Assembly: GCA_029465975.1 (NCBI GenBank)
Contig: CM055730.1
Location: 14,263,563-14,327,562, forward strand
From: Dallia pectoralis
Lineage: Eukaryota > Chordata > Actinopteri > Esociformes > Umbridae
Direction: 5' to 3'
Length of the DNA stretch: 64,000 nt
Position 1 is the first letter of the stretch; every line of letters begins with the position of its first letter. The notes under the pieces are model-generated. The model ran no database searches, was not told the DNA's origin, and was given only the letters and a program-made list of their open reading frames with translations. This document shows positions 24,577-35,276 of the stretch, piece by piece. A program made the translations under genes and the position numbers.

Positions 24577-25297
24577 CCTTCTGCAGGTTGTCCCCTCTCT
24601 CCTTCTGCAGGTTGTCCCCTCTCTCCTTCTGCAGGTTGTCCCCTCTCTCCTTCTGCAGGTTGTCCCCTCTCTCCTTCTGCAGGTTGTCCCCTCTCTCCTT
24701 CTGCAGGTTGTCCCCTCTCTCCTTCTGCAGGTTGTCCCCTCTCTCCTTCTGCAGGTTGTCCCCTCTCTCCTTCTGCAGGTTGTCCCCTCTCTCCTTCTGC
24801 AGGTTGTCCCCTCTCTCCTTCTGCAGGTTGTCCCCTCTCTCCTTCTGCAGGTTGTCCCCTCTCTCCTTCTGCAGGTTGTCCCCTCTCTCCTTCTGCAGGT
24901 TGTCCCCTCTCTCCTTCTGCAGGTTGTCCCCTCTCTCCTTCTGCAGGTTGTCTCCTCTCTCCTTCTGCAGGTTGTCCCCTCTCTCCTTCTGCAGGTTGTC
25001 CCCTCTCTCCTTCTGCAGGTTGTCCCCTCTCTCCTTCTGCAGGTTGTCCCCTCTCTCCTTCTGCAGGTTGTCCCCTCTCTCCTTCTGCAGGTTGTCTCCT
25101 CTCTCCTTCTGCAGGTTGTCCCCTCTCTCCTTCTGCAGGTTGTCCCCTCTCTCCTTCTGCAGGTTGTCCCCTCTCTCCTTCTGCAGGTTGTCCCCTCTCT
25201 CCTTCTGCAGGTTGTCCCCTCTCTCCTTCTGCAAGTTGTCCCCTCTCTCCTTCTGCAGGTTGTCCCCTCTCTCCTTCTGCAAGTTGTCCCCTCTCTG
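24577..25297. repeat. minisatellite, 24-bp unit, 30 copies
   Basis: An almost invariant array of CCTTCTGCAGGTTGTCCCCT plus CTCT. Only about four units differ, by TGTCTCC or GCAAGT. It is polypyrimidine-rich on the plus strand. It lies only 130 bp from the 54-bp array and shares the nonamer CTTCTGCAG with the 22-bp array at 15.8 kb. Long open frames on both strands (AEGERGQP and FCRLSPLS repeats) follow from the 24-bp period and are not genes. Confidence 0.97.
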
Positions 25298-28028
25298 CTT
25301 GGAATTTTTTCATCACTGGTTCTTATTCCTCTCCCCCAGGCCTGTCTTCTCTACCGTTCACTCCCTACTGCCCAACGCTCCTCAACTAGGTGCTTTTTTT
25401 ATCTGTTCATAACCTCACTGAAGGAACACAATGAAAACAACTTAAACCTAGCTATTGTTAAGCGCATTGAAGTATTTCTCTCCTTTTATTTCTCTGTTCT
25501 CTGTGAGCAAATCACCCACAATTAGAGATATTCCAGTTGAATGTTGAGGATGGTATTGTGTTAAGACTATATCAGTAAACCCAAGAATGTTTCAAAACAA
25601 ACATACTGGTTTTAAAAGTATCCCTGCGTTGGCATATCCATTAAAATAGCCTTATTGTGTGCCAACATGCATTCTGCCAGTCATCCTGATCCGGCTTTAA
25701 ACATCAAATATTTTAATATATATGTATCTGCTGGGATAGACTGTACGGTTCACACAATGACTTTTCGGGTGTCACCTGTCCTTCATTAATGTCATATGTG
25801 ACTGTACGTAGAAAGATACTGTTCAAGTGACATTATGTTTGGTTCGTGATTAACTATTCATACCACATGCCCTTCGCCTGCTGAAGGACCATTTTTGGAT
25901 TAGTGGGCGAACCGGGGTGTTTGTGGTCAGCAATGATCTTGCCTGAAAGCTTCCTTACCCCAGAGTCATATATGAGGTGAATGAAAGACAGGGGACATCC
26001 AGACGTCGTTCCTTTGTAACTGAATTGCTTCTATGTAGGATGTGTGATATATAGAAAAACTTGCTTGCTGATTTTTACATTAACTTATATGCTCACTCAT
26101 TATATAAAATGCCCAGGACGTAAATGATATTATTTACCACAGGCACCATTTCTCAAAAGAGAGTCACAGACTGTTTGTTAGTCATATTGATCCCGGCCTC
26201 TTCATAGGCACCGCGTTTCCTTCCCGTTAAGTCATTCTAATTCTGGTCCTTCTTTTCTCCACCGTCCTGCCGTGCCCCGCCAGTCTTCTCATCTATTGCT
26301 GTACACTTGCGGGGCCCAGCGCAGAAGTCGCAATGGGGTGAATGTGAACAAAAGAGCAAAGCAAAGGTCAAGTCGACCATTTTGCCACTCGAACATGCTC
26401 GTCTCACACACATCCCAGACCCGGGAACACTCATCGATCCAAGGGCTTCATCGAGCGGAAAACCCCCCCAATCAACCAATCAGAAAGGACAAATAGATAT
26501 GCGAGTGCGAAAAAATAACATTTGTGAGCTCTGATAACAACAAAAGAAAATCATCAAAGTGCTTTTGTGCAAGGATTACTATCAATTAGCCTTGATACAG
26601 ATTGTTTGATAATTTAAATGAACTCCTTTGGTTTGAAGTCAGAAATGAACATATGTTCCCATCTCTTAAACTTTGTTTTAAATGTGGTGAATGATCAGCA
26701 GCAGTCACAGTTTATTCTCCTTCTATACAGAAAGTGGTTTGAGTCTATATGTAAAGACCACAATGTTATGACAGACTATGATTAAAAAAAGATAACAAAA
26801 CAAATAATAGACTAAATTTTTTTTGTATTGCTACTTTGCTGAAATTATCCAGTGCATTCAAATAAAATCACAAACACAGACAATGCTTCAAGCTGTCAAA
26901 TAGGACCTAAGCTTTAAAACATGAAGTTTGCTGTTTTGGCAGAAATCATTTAATTTTGATAACTAAAATATGTGAACTTCATTGTATTGTATATAATACC
27001 GAGTAGGAAGTTTAAATGTTTAAAGTAACGTCAATTCAGTAAATGTTACAATATGAGGTGCAACTGAATGTCAGCTGGAAAGACAAAAATGACTATGCTA
27101 ATATACAAAATCTAGACCAATACCATCTGAGCAATGTAAAGAAACTACTACTCACAGCCAATGTGAAAGGATGCAGTGGAATACAGTTTGCTAAGAGGAA
27201 ACCACATAAATTACTTTAGCAGGCCCAATGCCATTAGGTCTTATTTTAAAAGAATGTGTTCCATCATTTTACACAGTGGAAACAAAATGTCATTCAAAAG
27301 CACCACCATGGCGTTGGAAAATCTAGAAATAATCAGCTCATTACTCAACCAGTACCATTTAGCTTGCCTGGCTTAACATTCGATACAAGTGAATAGAACT
27401 AACAATGCCATAAAACAGAACAAACGAGAGCTTCAATGTAATCAAGTTAAACCGTCTTAATGTTGACCAGATTTTGAGTATAGCTCTTACTTCAATCCAT
27501 TCTGCATGTCTGGGATTTTATGATCGTTTTGACTTTTTCAGCACATGGTTTAGGTTAACTTCAATCAGGTTGTGTTGCCATGTCACGTGAGCTTTCACAC
27601 AGTCTCAGTAAACAGTGATGTCTGTCTATTTTCTAAAACAATGGCACAACAAAGAGTTGAGTCACTTAGAAATGTTTCGTTTTTCAATAAAAAGAATATT
27701 TCTAACATGAATATATTTCCTATTAATTTTGCTATAATTCCTTTTCAAACGTATAAAATGTACGTTTTCATGGAAAGCAAGGACATTTCTATTACCCGAA
27801 ACTTACAGTGAAACAATAGTGTCACCAACTAATGTAGATATCGTGTAAAAACAGTATTGCACTAAACTATGAAAGCCAATGGATAACTCAAGTGTAGGCT
27901 AAATGTAAACAAAGACTAGCAACCTTGTGGAATTACACCAACTGATGTCAGAACTAACCAATATGAAATTGTCCCAATAACCTATATTCCTAAGAAATGC
28001 AAAAAAGATTATGCCATAAATTACTTAC
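25298..28028. other. GRID1 intron 2, unique sequence
   Basis: No exon or clear repeat is seen. A somewhat GC-richer patch with CpGs lies at about 26230-26470. The short frames there have no recognisable product. Confidence 0.4.
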
Positions 28029-28184
28029 CTTCCTGGACAGCTTGAAATGGGTTGTTAGCCTCTATACGTTTTACAGAGTGGGTGATCTTTTCACTTTGTA
28101 GAATGTCGTCGTTAAGACTTAAGTCAGAAATGGCAAGTTGAAAAATGTCATCATCCCTTAATGCATTTTCTTCAAATATTGCAC
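28029..28184 (-). CDS. grid1: GRID1 coding exon 2
   Basis: Codes 51 whole codons from the start of the amino-terminal (ligand-binding-protein-like) domain of the delta-1 ionotropic glutamate receptor. Key matches are GAIFEENA at the start, AISDLSLNDDILQSEKIT in the middle and IEANNPFQAVQE at the end. Delta-2 differs at these places as I know it, which favours GRID1. The acceptor is a pyrimidine-rich tract ending CAACAG (28185-28190) and the donor is GTAAGT at 28028-28023. Phases (2 nt in, 1 nt out) match exon 1 and the vertebrate exon boundary QE-A. The receptor domain binds cerebellins and links to presynaptic neurexins. The rest of the gene lies left of the window. Confidence 0.95.
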
Positions 28185-30111
28185 CTGTTGGAGAAAAATA
28201 AATGAATGTCTCGGTAGAGAAAACTCGAACCAGGGAGGCCGGACAACATGACCCTCCAACCAGGATTACTGCAAAATTAGGGAACTTCCCAAATATAGAT
28301 CCTACATAATACAGTCTGGAGTGCAAATACATTGAAGACAGGCAAACTATGAACCATATTTGAACTACATAAGTAAGCTAGGCTCAAACATTTCATTTTG
28401 GAAGTTCTAGGTTGGTTAATTTTAGTGCCTTGCTTTATACTACCTGGGCACCTCACAATGCAATGCACAATGGCGAGCAACAGAACATGGTCACAGGTGC
28501 TGGCTGTATAGTACGGTTGAGGAAACTGTAATAGGATTTATTTCACATTCTATGGACCCGAGAACAAAATCACTTTGCTACCATTTAATGTTGTGCCTCA
28601 TATTATATATCAGGACCTTGGAGAGCGGAAGTACAGAGATTCTATTAACATCCTTAAAAGATGAACGCAGAAGAATGATTTGCAGAATAACATGCATACG
28701 ATGATCTCTATACAGTGTACAAACTGTAAAAGAACTGTGGCAGACAACTATTGTTATGCGTAAGTTTTAACCTGTTGGCTGCTGTCTACTGAGCACAATA
28801 TATGTGGGCCATACATGCTCCATGACAGTGGATTCCATACACACTATTGTAACTTAGTGAAGTGACATGGCAAACCACGAAATACACTGAAAATAAACCC
28901 TGAAGGCAGATTGGAGGAATTGATTATGGGAGGGTATGTTGCTTTCTATTACACTCACATAATAAAAAGAGAGAGCATTGCACTTTCAAGGATGTATGCA
29001 AACAAGTAACAGCGATATAACCAAACCAACAAATAGCCAGATATACTCATAGTGATACATAATCCAAGAAGTAAAAAAAATGTGCCCAGTGTGATATATA
29101 AAGATACATAAAGACAGCGACAAATCAGTGTGTCCTGGGTCATAAAAAGACCATTTAGGCTGATAAACTCGTCTTAGGTTTTTGACAGCAGTTGTCTGGT
29201 TATGCGTATGATTCGATCGTATTTAGTTGAAATATGGTGAGGGCTGCAGAACGCCTACCGGTATAACCAATATACCCATCCATTACTCCTGAGAGAGAAA
29301 CCAATGTACACGCATGTGAGAATGATGACTGTGTTTGTGTGTGCGTGTATATGATACAGAGCGAAGTGGAAGGCTTGGAGACATAGGCAAGGTTGAGCAC
29401 ATCAATTTCATGCATTCCAAATGCAGTTTAGTTATTGTATTTCGTTATGACATTAACAGTACCCATAGGTTACACTTCAGATCAGCATATAAATATTGCA
29501 ATCGGGTATACATTTTAATCCCTCATTCAGTAGGCTATCATAATGAGTTATTCTTGTTTCAACACATTAAAATCACGACTGCATTGGAGTTAAGGCTTCA
29601 TGAACAAATGCATCACCAGTGTTTTATCTCGTTACATCGCAAACCTATTGGCAACCTTTACTGTATTTATATTGCGATCACGTTCCATTGAAAGTTGAGG
29701 TTTATAGACGGGATTAGGAGGGGGAGAGCTTACCAAATCGCGAAACACACATGGGACATTGATTCCTCAAAGCTAGTATAGGGAAAAGACACCGCTATGT
29801 GGAAAGAACCGTGCATTTGCAGATTGATTGGCATTCAACAAATTGATTCATACTTGTAATGTGCACTTTTTCATAGCCTATAATGTTTAAATTCACACCA
29901 ACATGGAAACCGAAATGTGAACACTAAGTCATGTCTGACTGGATCCAAACAAGCAAATAAGATAGTGTCTTAATCATCATTAATTAAGGAACAGCTTTCT
30001 ATTGTGTTTGAGCGCATCGCATATATCATTGTCTCTGTTACAAAGTATCTTCTGGATAATTCTTTAGAACGTCTCACCAATTCCCTCATATGCTGTCTGT
30101 TGTCTACTCAC
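28185..30111 (-). other. grid1: GRID1 intron 1
   Basis: A GT-AG intron of 1927 bp between the two coding exons. AT-rich, with no other feature that I can support. Confidence 0.85.
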
Positions 30112-30190
30112 CAATATGAATGATGGAATCTGCTCGGACGGAATTGTATTGCAATATCCACAGGGAGAGGCATATCAACGGCAACCCCAT
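30112..30190 (-). CDS. grid1: GRID1 coding exon 1 (start codon, signal peptide)
   Basis: The ATG at 30190-30188 opens MGLPLICLSLWILQYN, a hydrophobic signal peptide, followed by SVRADSIIHI, which matches the mature N-terminus of GRID1. The frame ends with one base of the next codon at a GTGAGT donor (30111-30106). The start is supported by an in-frame TAA four codons upstream and by purine at -3 and G at +4. It is too short for ordinary open-frame lists. Together with exon 2 it encodes the first 78 residues or so. GRID1 is a postsynaptic membrane protein that organises synapses and conducts little or no glutamate-gated current on its own. Confidence 0.93.
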
Positions 30191-30650
30191 CTCCGACTGT
30201 TACCAAAGCGGCTCATCCAAGCCTCCCGGGCTGTGTGGCTGTCCGACAATCCAACCAGGCACCACGGACACCGGACAAAAACCGTGCACTTCACGACAGG
30301 GTCAAAACAAGCCTCAAAGTGCAAGAAAACACTAAGGAAAAAGTAACATAGCGGTGGCAACTATTCAAAACGTCAAATTAAAGTGTTATTAAAATGAGAG
30401 ATCCGTGTCAATGTGCAAAGACGAGTCCTAAGCGACACCGCGTTCCGTGTCTCGTTCTCACCTTCATGAGCTCTCACGAAGACTAAGCGCGAGCTGCAGA
30501 AACGCCGCGGGGGGAGGGAGGGACACCCGGGTCTAACCGAGCGCGCGCAAACACGCGTGTGCACGCACGCACGCAGCACCCACTTCCTAGGTACGTGGAC
30601 AACTCTATGCATCGCGTGTGCGGTTATTCGCGGGACAAAATGACCCAGGT
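30191..30650 (-). promoter_or_regulatory. grid1: GRID1 5' UTR and CpG-rich promoter region
   Basis: The sequence directly upstream of the GRID1 start codon is the most CpG-dense unique stretch in the window, with GCCGCGGGGG-type and GCGCGCGC-type blocks at 30485-30580. This suggests a CpG-island promoter without an obvious TATA box. The transcription start and any 5' non-coding exon cannot be fixed from sequence alone. Confidence 0.6.
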
Positions 30651-33161
30651 GACTTCAGAGACACGCTGGTGCTGTCTAGAGAAACCTGACTAATAGGCCT
30701 ATATGTTTGGTTTTAGCCTGAGAGAGACTCCTGTCGGTTTTTCTGGGATAGCATATACATGCTCATATGATATGCAATATACCAAGGTTAAATGTAAACT
30801 CAGTAAATGGATAGTTGGATGTGTTGATTGATTTGTTGCTAAAATATATGGGTTTGCTGTTGAATTAAATTACCCCACTATGTTAAATCACTTAAAGACC
30901 TTGGGATCCCCCAAATGGTTCCCCAGCGCGAAGCTCTCTAAGGGTGTTTTTTCAAGCCAGCGGATAAACAACCCTTGACACAGGCACTAGCTGACAAGTG
31001 GCTGGACCCCACATGGACTATTCAGTTTGGCCAGCTGTGCCCAATGAGAGAAGAGGCATCATCATTCGCCTGGAAAGCTATATGTTAGAAAGGCTGTCGA
31101 ATCAGCCAATGACATTTCCCTCAAGGCGGAGCTCCCACTCGCCACCAAGGTAAAATAGTCACATCGTTGGGTAATGGCGAGGCGGAGCTGTCGGTTGCTT
31201 CGGGGACACTGTTGCGACGCTGTCCGTGCGTACCTGCCTTACAAATCACGGACATAAAGTCCATAACCTGAATGCATGAAGTTAACGTTGCCCATGTGCC
31301 TAAGACCAATTAAAGAACCCAGAACTTCATCCTGTTCTCCGCTATTGTGTCCTGACCGACGCCCCAGAGGCGAACGCCAGCTATCCACCATCACCTAGAA
31401 TCATCACATTAAAAATATACAGTCCTTTGCTGAACCCTCAGCTACACTACAGGTGAGGTCACTCGTGTTACTTCCTTGTTGGAAGAGGACCCTGGGAAAA
31501 AACGGATGGTTTGATGTGGATGTCTATGAGAATAACTTCCCAGAATTTTCATCTCTCCTAAATCCATTAGGATTTATTGCGGCAAGACAGGACCATAATA
31601 AAATTAGGGTAGGGAGAAAATGGGGTTACCAAAACTTTTAAATAGATCCAATGTAACCATTTTCTGTACAGATTTCCAGTGCCAATCTCTTTGCACATCA
31701 AGGGTAGTCTGTCTTTTTGTCTGTCCAATTATCTTCAGATGCGTTAAAGAATTAATATGGCATTTTATTAAAGGGGCCATTGTTCCTGTACGACTAGCGT
31801 AGATACAGACGAAATGACCAATGGACATCTCCAGTTATTGTCAATGATTCAAATATTATTTTTCTGTCCATTGTTTTGAGTAGCTGAGATATTCCCCATT
31901 TAAACTTTCCTAACATACTGTACATGTCTACCATTTTGCATTGACTTGTAATCTCCTCATTCTTGCTTTAGACACCTGCAGAACTGTCCTTCCCAGCCTA
32001 AACCACCCTGGGCTTGCTAAACAAATCCAGTCTGTTCTTTAATGGAAGACAAAGAAGAGACAAGACATGTAATTTTGTTAATTCCTTCTTGTAAACAGTA
32101 GGAGAAATTTACATAGTGTCCTTTTAAGAGAAACTGAATATATAAAGCGGCAAAACATTCTCACTCCTCTGTCTACATTGCCATAACTACTTTTCTCACA
32201 CAATATCTCCTAGAAAATATCTGAAGTCTGGGAAAAGTTTAAAAAAAAATATCTGTACAGATGACCAACAGTAGCTGGACTTTTTTTGTTTTTTTTCTCA
32301 GGTTTTCTCAGATGTCTGAGAAATCGCATAAAGAGAATAATGATAGGTCCAGGCAGGATATTATAAACACAAAAGGTGATTAAAATACCACAAACGTAAA
32401 ATTATTGTTACAAAATCCCGTCTTTCTTCACATGAGAGGCACAGACAAACACACACAGCCATTGAAAGGAGGACACACAGAGACATCAAATATGCATTAG
32501 AGGTATTAAATATATGGTGACACAACTGTCTCAGGTAGACAAAGACCACAGCAAAAGAGAGAGAGTATTCATGATGAAAAGCTGATTTCACACTGCGGTG
32601 AATCCATTCCTGTGCTGGTTCCTAATGCAGTAGGCATATGAGGAAAATAGGTGCCCAAGTAACATAAGCGCATTGAAGCAAAGCGTTCCTAAACAGAGCA
32701 AACACGATAAAGATGAAATGTAACATAAAAAAGTAATGATGTTAGAGTCCCCCATTTGAAAGTACTTTATGACAATAGTCTTGCATAGCGGACACCGTGA
32801 TGGAGAAATTGTTATACCACAACTCATTCTATGAAACAATTGCATATACAGCGTACCCACACCCGTTTTACCCTATCACAGAATGTCTCCCCAACCAAAT
32901 ACCTCTCATTACATTCAAGTGATAGCACATGACAGTTATACATTTTTGTGTAATCCCTTCACAACATGTAAAAAATGACAAAGCATCACTCTGGTACTTA
33001 ACTGGGAAAACAATGTCCATAATGGTCATTCTCCAGTGCAGCCATTTTCATTGTCTTTGGGATGGCGTCTCCGTCCATCTATAACTGAAAAGGTCAGCCT
33101 TCCCATTATACAGTGTATTACAGTAAACCCTAAATTGAGCTGAAATCGAATATAGGAATAC
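30651..33161. other. GRID1-WAPL intergenic sequence
   Basis: No gene, RNA or clear repeat is seen. A moderately CpG-rich patch at about 31120-31250 could be regulatory, but nothing specific supports it. Confidence 0.4.
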
Positions 33162-33549
33162 TGTGAGGACCTGAGGTCTATCCCTCCCTCTGTCCCTCTC
33201 TATGCCAGTATTGGCACTTCCCCCTGTCAGCAGAGAGACAATCAAGGACATTCACTGCACCTGAGACTTCTCCGCACCTGTGTTTGGTTGGGCATTTAGC
33301 CCCTGTATTTAACCCTGCCTCATTCTGTTGGTGATTGTGGGATCATTGTTTGTACGTGTTGGATGTACGTACAGAGGTACGTTCCGGTGTTCTCCTGTTC
33401 GGAGTTTCTGATCGTTACGATCGTCTGTTTGTTGTTTTCGTGAGACCCGAAGTGTTTTCGGTATTAGTCTGAGTCAATAAAGACTTTATTATAGAATTCT
33501 CTGCGCCTGTGTCCGCTTCCTGCTACCTGCCTGTGAGCCAGACGTGACA
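33162..33549 (+). mobile_element. solo LTR (Gypsy-like) with target-site duplication
   Basis: A 388-bp element starts TGTGAGGACC and ends AGACGTGACA, so it has the TG...CA ends of an LTR. It is flanked by the perfect 5-bp direct repeat AATAC (33157-33161 and 33550-33554). TATTTAACC (about 33306) could be a TATA region, and AATAAAGA (33476) is a polyadenylation signal that sets plus orientation. No internal region or second LTR is adjacent, so it is the product of LTR-LTR recombination. The 5-bp duplication fits Gypsy-type elements; the family is otherwise not named. Confidence 0.82.
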
Positions 33550-33554
33550 AATAC

Positions 33555-34684
33555 TGTACATTAACTTGTAATTACTTGCACATTACACTGTAATTATCTG
33601 AATAATCAACAATAAATTGATCAAGATTAATCTGTACTCTAGATAGCATTGAGTGAACTTACCAACCTTTACCCAATATTAGGCTATCTGATATTAGGTT
33701 AGCTGATAATGTTGACAACCAATTTGCATTCCATAATTTCTTTATTTGAACAAATCTTTTATTTGAAAATACTGGGTATAGGTTGGTTTCACCATTCATG
33801 GATTGATACATGAGGCCTTACAGCACTGAACAGGTGTCACACGGGCCATAGTGAAATGTAGTGGTGAAAGGGCACATCCGTGTCTCATACCTCTGTAGAG
33901 GTTGAATTGAGCTGAAAAAAATTGTTACATTTTTTAACCATGCACATCAATTCCTGAATTCAGATAGTCTCATGGCGATAGTGAATGTTAGCAGTATGGC
34001 ATGAGATTATGATATGGTATATGGCTAATATAATATGGCTAAAAGCTTTTCTAGGGCACAGCGCATTGTGTGGGCAATATAGCATAGACCGCTAAGATTC
34101 TTTATTGGGCTTATAACTCGATTCCCAATGTAAATGGAGCAGTAAAAATTGATTTGATGTCATATCCCTTTACGGACCCATGTTAACTTGGCTGAGCAAT
34201 GTGTCCAGCTCTTAGCCTTAAGCCGAAAAGTGTCTCTCACAACCTGTTGGGCTTAGCTGCTTAGTTCTAGTGCAAAAGATCCAGTATAAAAATATTGTAT
34301 ATATAGGAGAAGTGGGGAAACCAATGCCAATCACAAACAAATATGCAACTGTTAGATAAAAGTGTGTACTTTGTAGATTTTCTCTGGGGAACCACAAGGG
34401 AGAGCCCTGAATCTAACAAACGCTTTTGAATTACTTAAATTAGTAAATAATATATAAGCAATGACTACTTACTTTTCATTTGGTAGCTGTTGCTGAATTT
34501 AAGTTTATAGGTTGGGGGTAGGCAATTCTGTTTCCAAAGGCAGGATTAGAATTTAACTGAAATGGCACTTCTGAAGAAGACAACTAAGGGACCAGACAAT
34601 ACATATACATGATTGATTACAATAGATTGTATCTGAATTCTGTTCAGCGTTTGTGAAAATCTAACACATTATTTATTTGGTTCT
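33555..34684. other. intergenic unique sequence
   Basis: AT-rich sequence with no supported feature. Confidence 0.4.
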
Positions 34685-34689
34685 AAAAT

Positions 34690-35276
34690 AATAATAAAAT
34701 AATAATTCATTACATTTATATAGCGCTTTTCTTCCTGGGAACTCAAAGCGCTTTTACATGAAAGGGGGAATCTCCTCAACCACCACCAATGTGCAGCATC
34801 CACATGGATGACGTGACGGCAGCCAATTTGCGCCAGAACGCACACCACACACCAGCTTACTGGTGGAGAGGAGACGGAGATGATGAAGCCAATTAGTGTA
34901 TATATGGGGATGATTAGGTGGCCATGATGGACAGAGGACAAGGGGCAGATTTGGCCAGGATGCCGGGGTTACACACCTACTCTTGATCGAAGGACATCCT
35001 GGGGTTTTTAATGACCACAGAGAGTCAAGGCCTTGGTTTAACGTCTCATCCGAAGGACGGTGCTTTTTGACAGTATAGTGTCCCCGTCACTATACTGGGG
35101 CGTTAGGACCCACACAGACCAGAATGCAGCCCCTTCTGGCCCCACTAACACCACTTCCAGCAGCAACCTGGTTTATTCCAGGAGGTCTCCCATCCAGGTA
35201 CTGAAGAACCAGGCTCAGCCCTGCTTAGCTTCAGTGGGCAACCAGTGTTGGGCTATAGGGTGATATGGCTGTGGTC
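34690..35276 (-). mobile_element. 5S rRNA-derived SINE (SINE3-like)
   Basis: On the minus strand the element begins with a 5S-rRNA-like head at about 35276-35175. The plus-strand complement shows AGGTCTCCCATCCAGGTACT and CAGCCCTGCTTAGCTTC, which are the complements of the conserved 5S internal promoter region (GCTAAGCAGGG and a GATGGGAGACC-like block). A body of about 480 bp follows and ends in TATAAATGTAATGAATTATT with an A/T-rich tail. The block AGCGCTTTTCTTCC...AAAGCGCTTTTACA near the tail is common in fish genomes. It is a diverged copy, not a functional 5S gene. Confidence 0.82.

Noticed and set aside
24474..25412. Glu/Gly/Arg-rich and Ser/Pro/Leu-rich repeat proteins
   Set aside because: Both strands and several frames are open only because of the 24-bp period.
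28029..28184. assignment of this exon to GRID2
   Set aside because: The residues AISDLSLNDDILQSEKIT follow GRID1 and not GRID2 as I know them, and WAPL next door fits the GRID1 locus.
35175..35276. a 5S rRNA gene
   Set aside because: Only part of the 5S sequence is similar, it is diverged, and it is fused to a SINE body.
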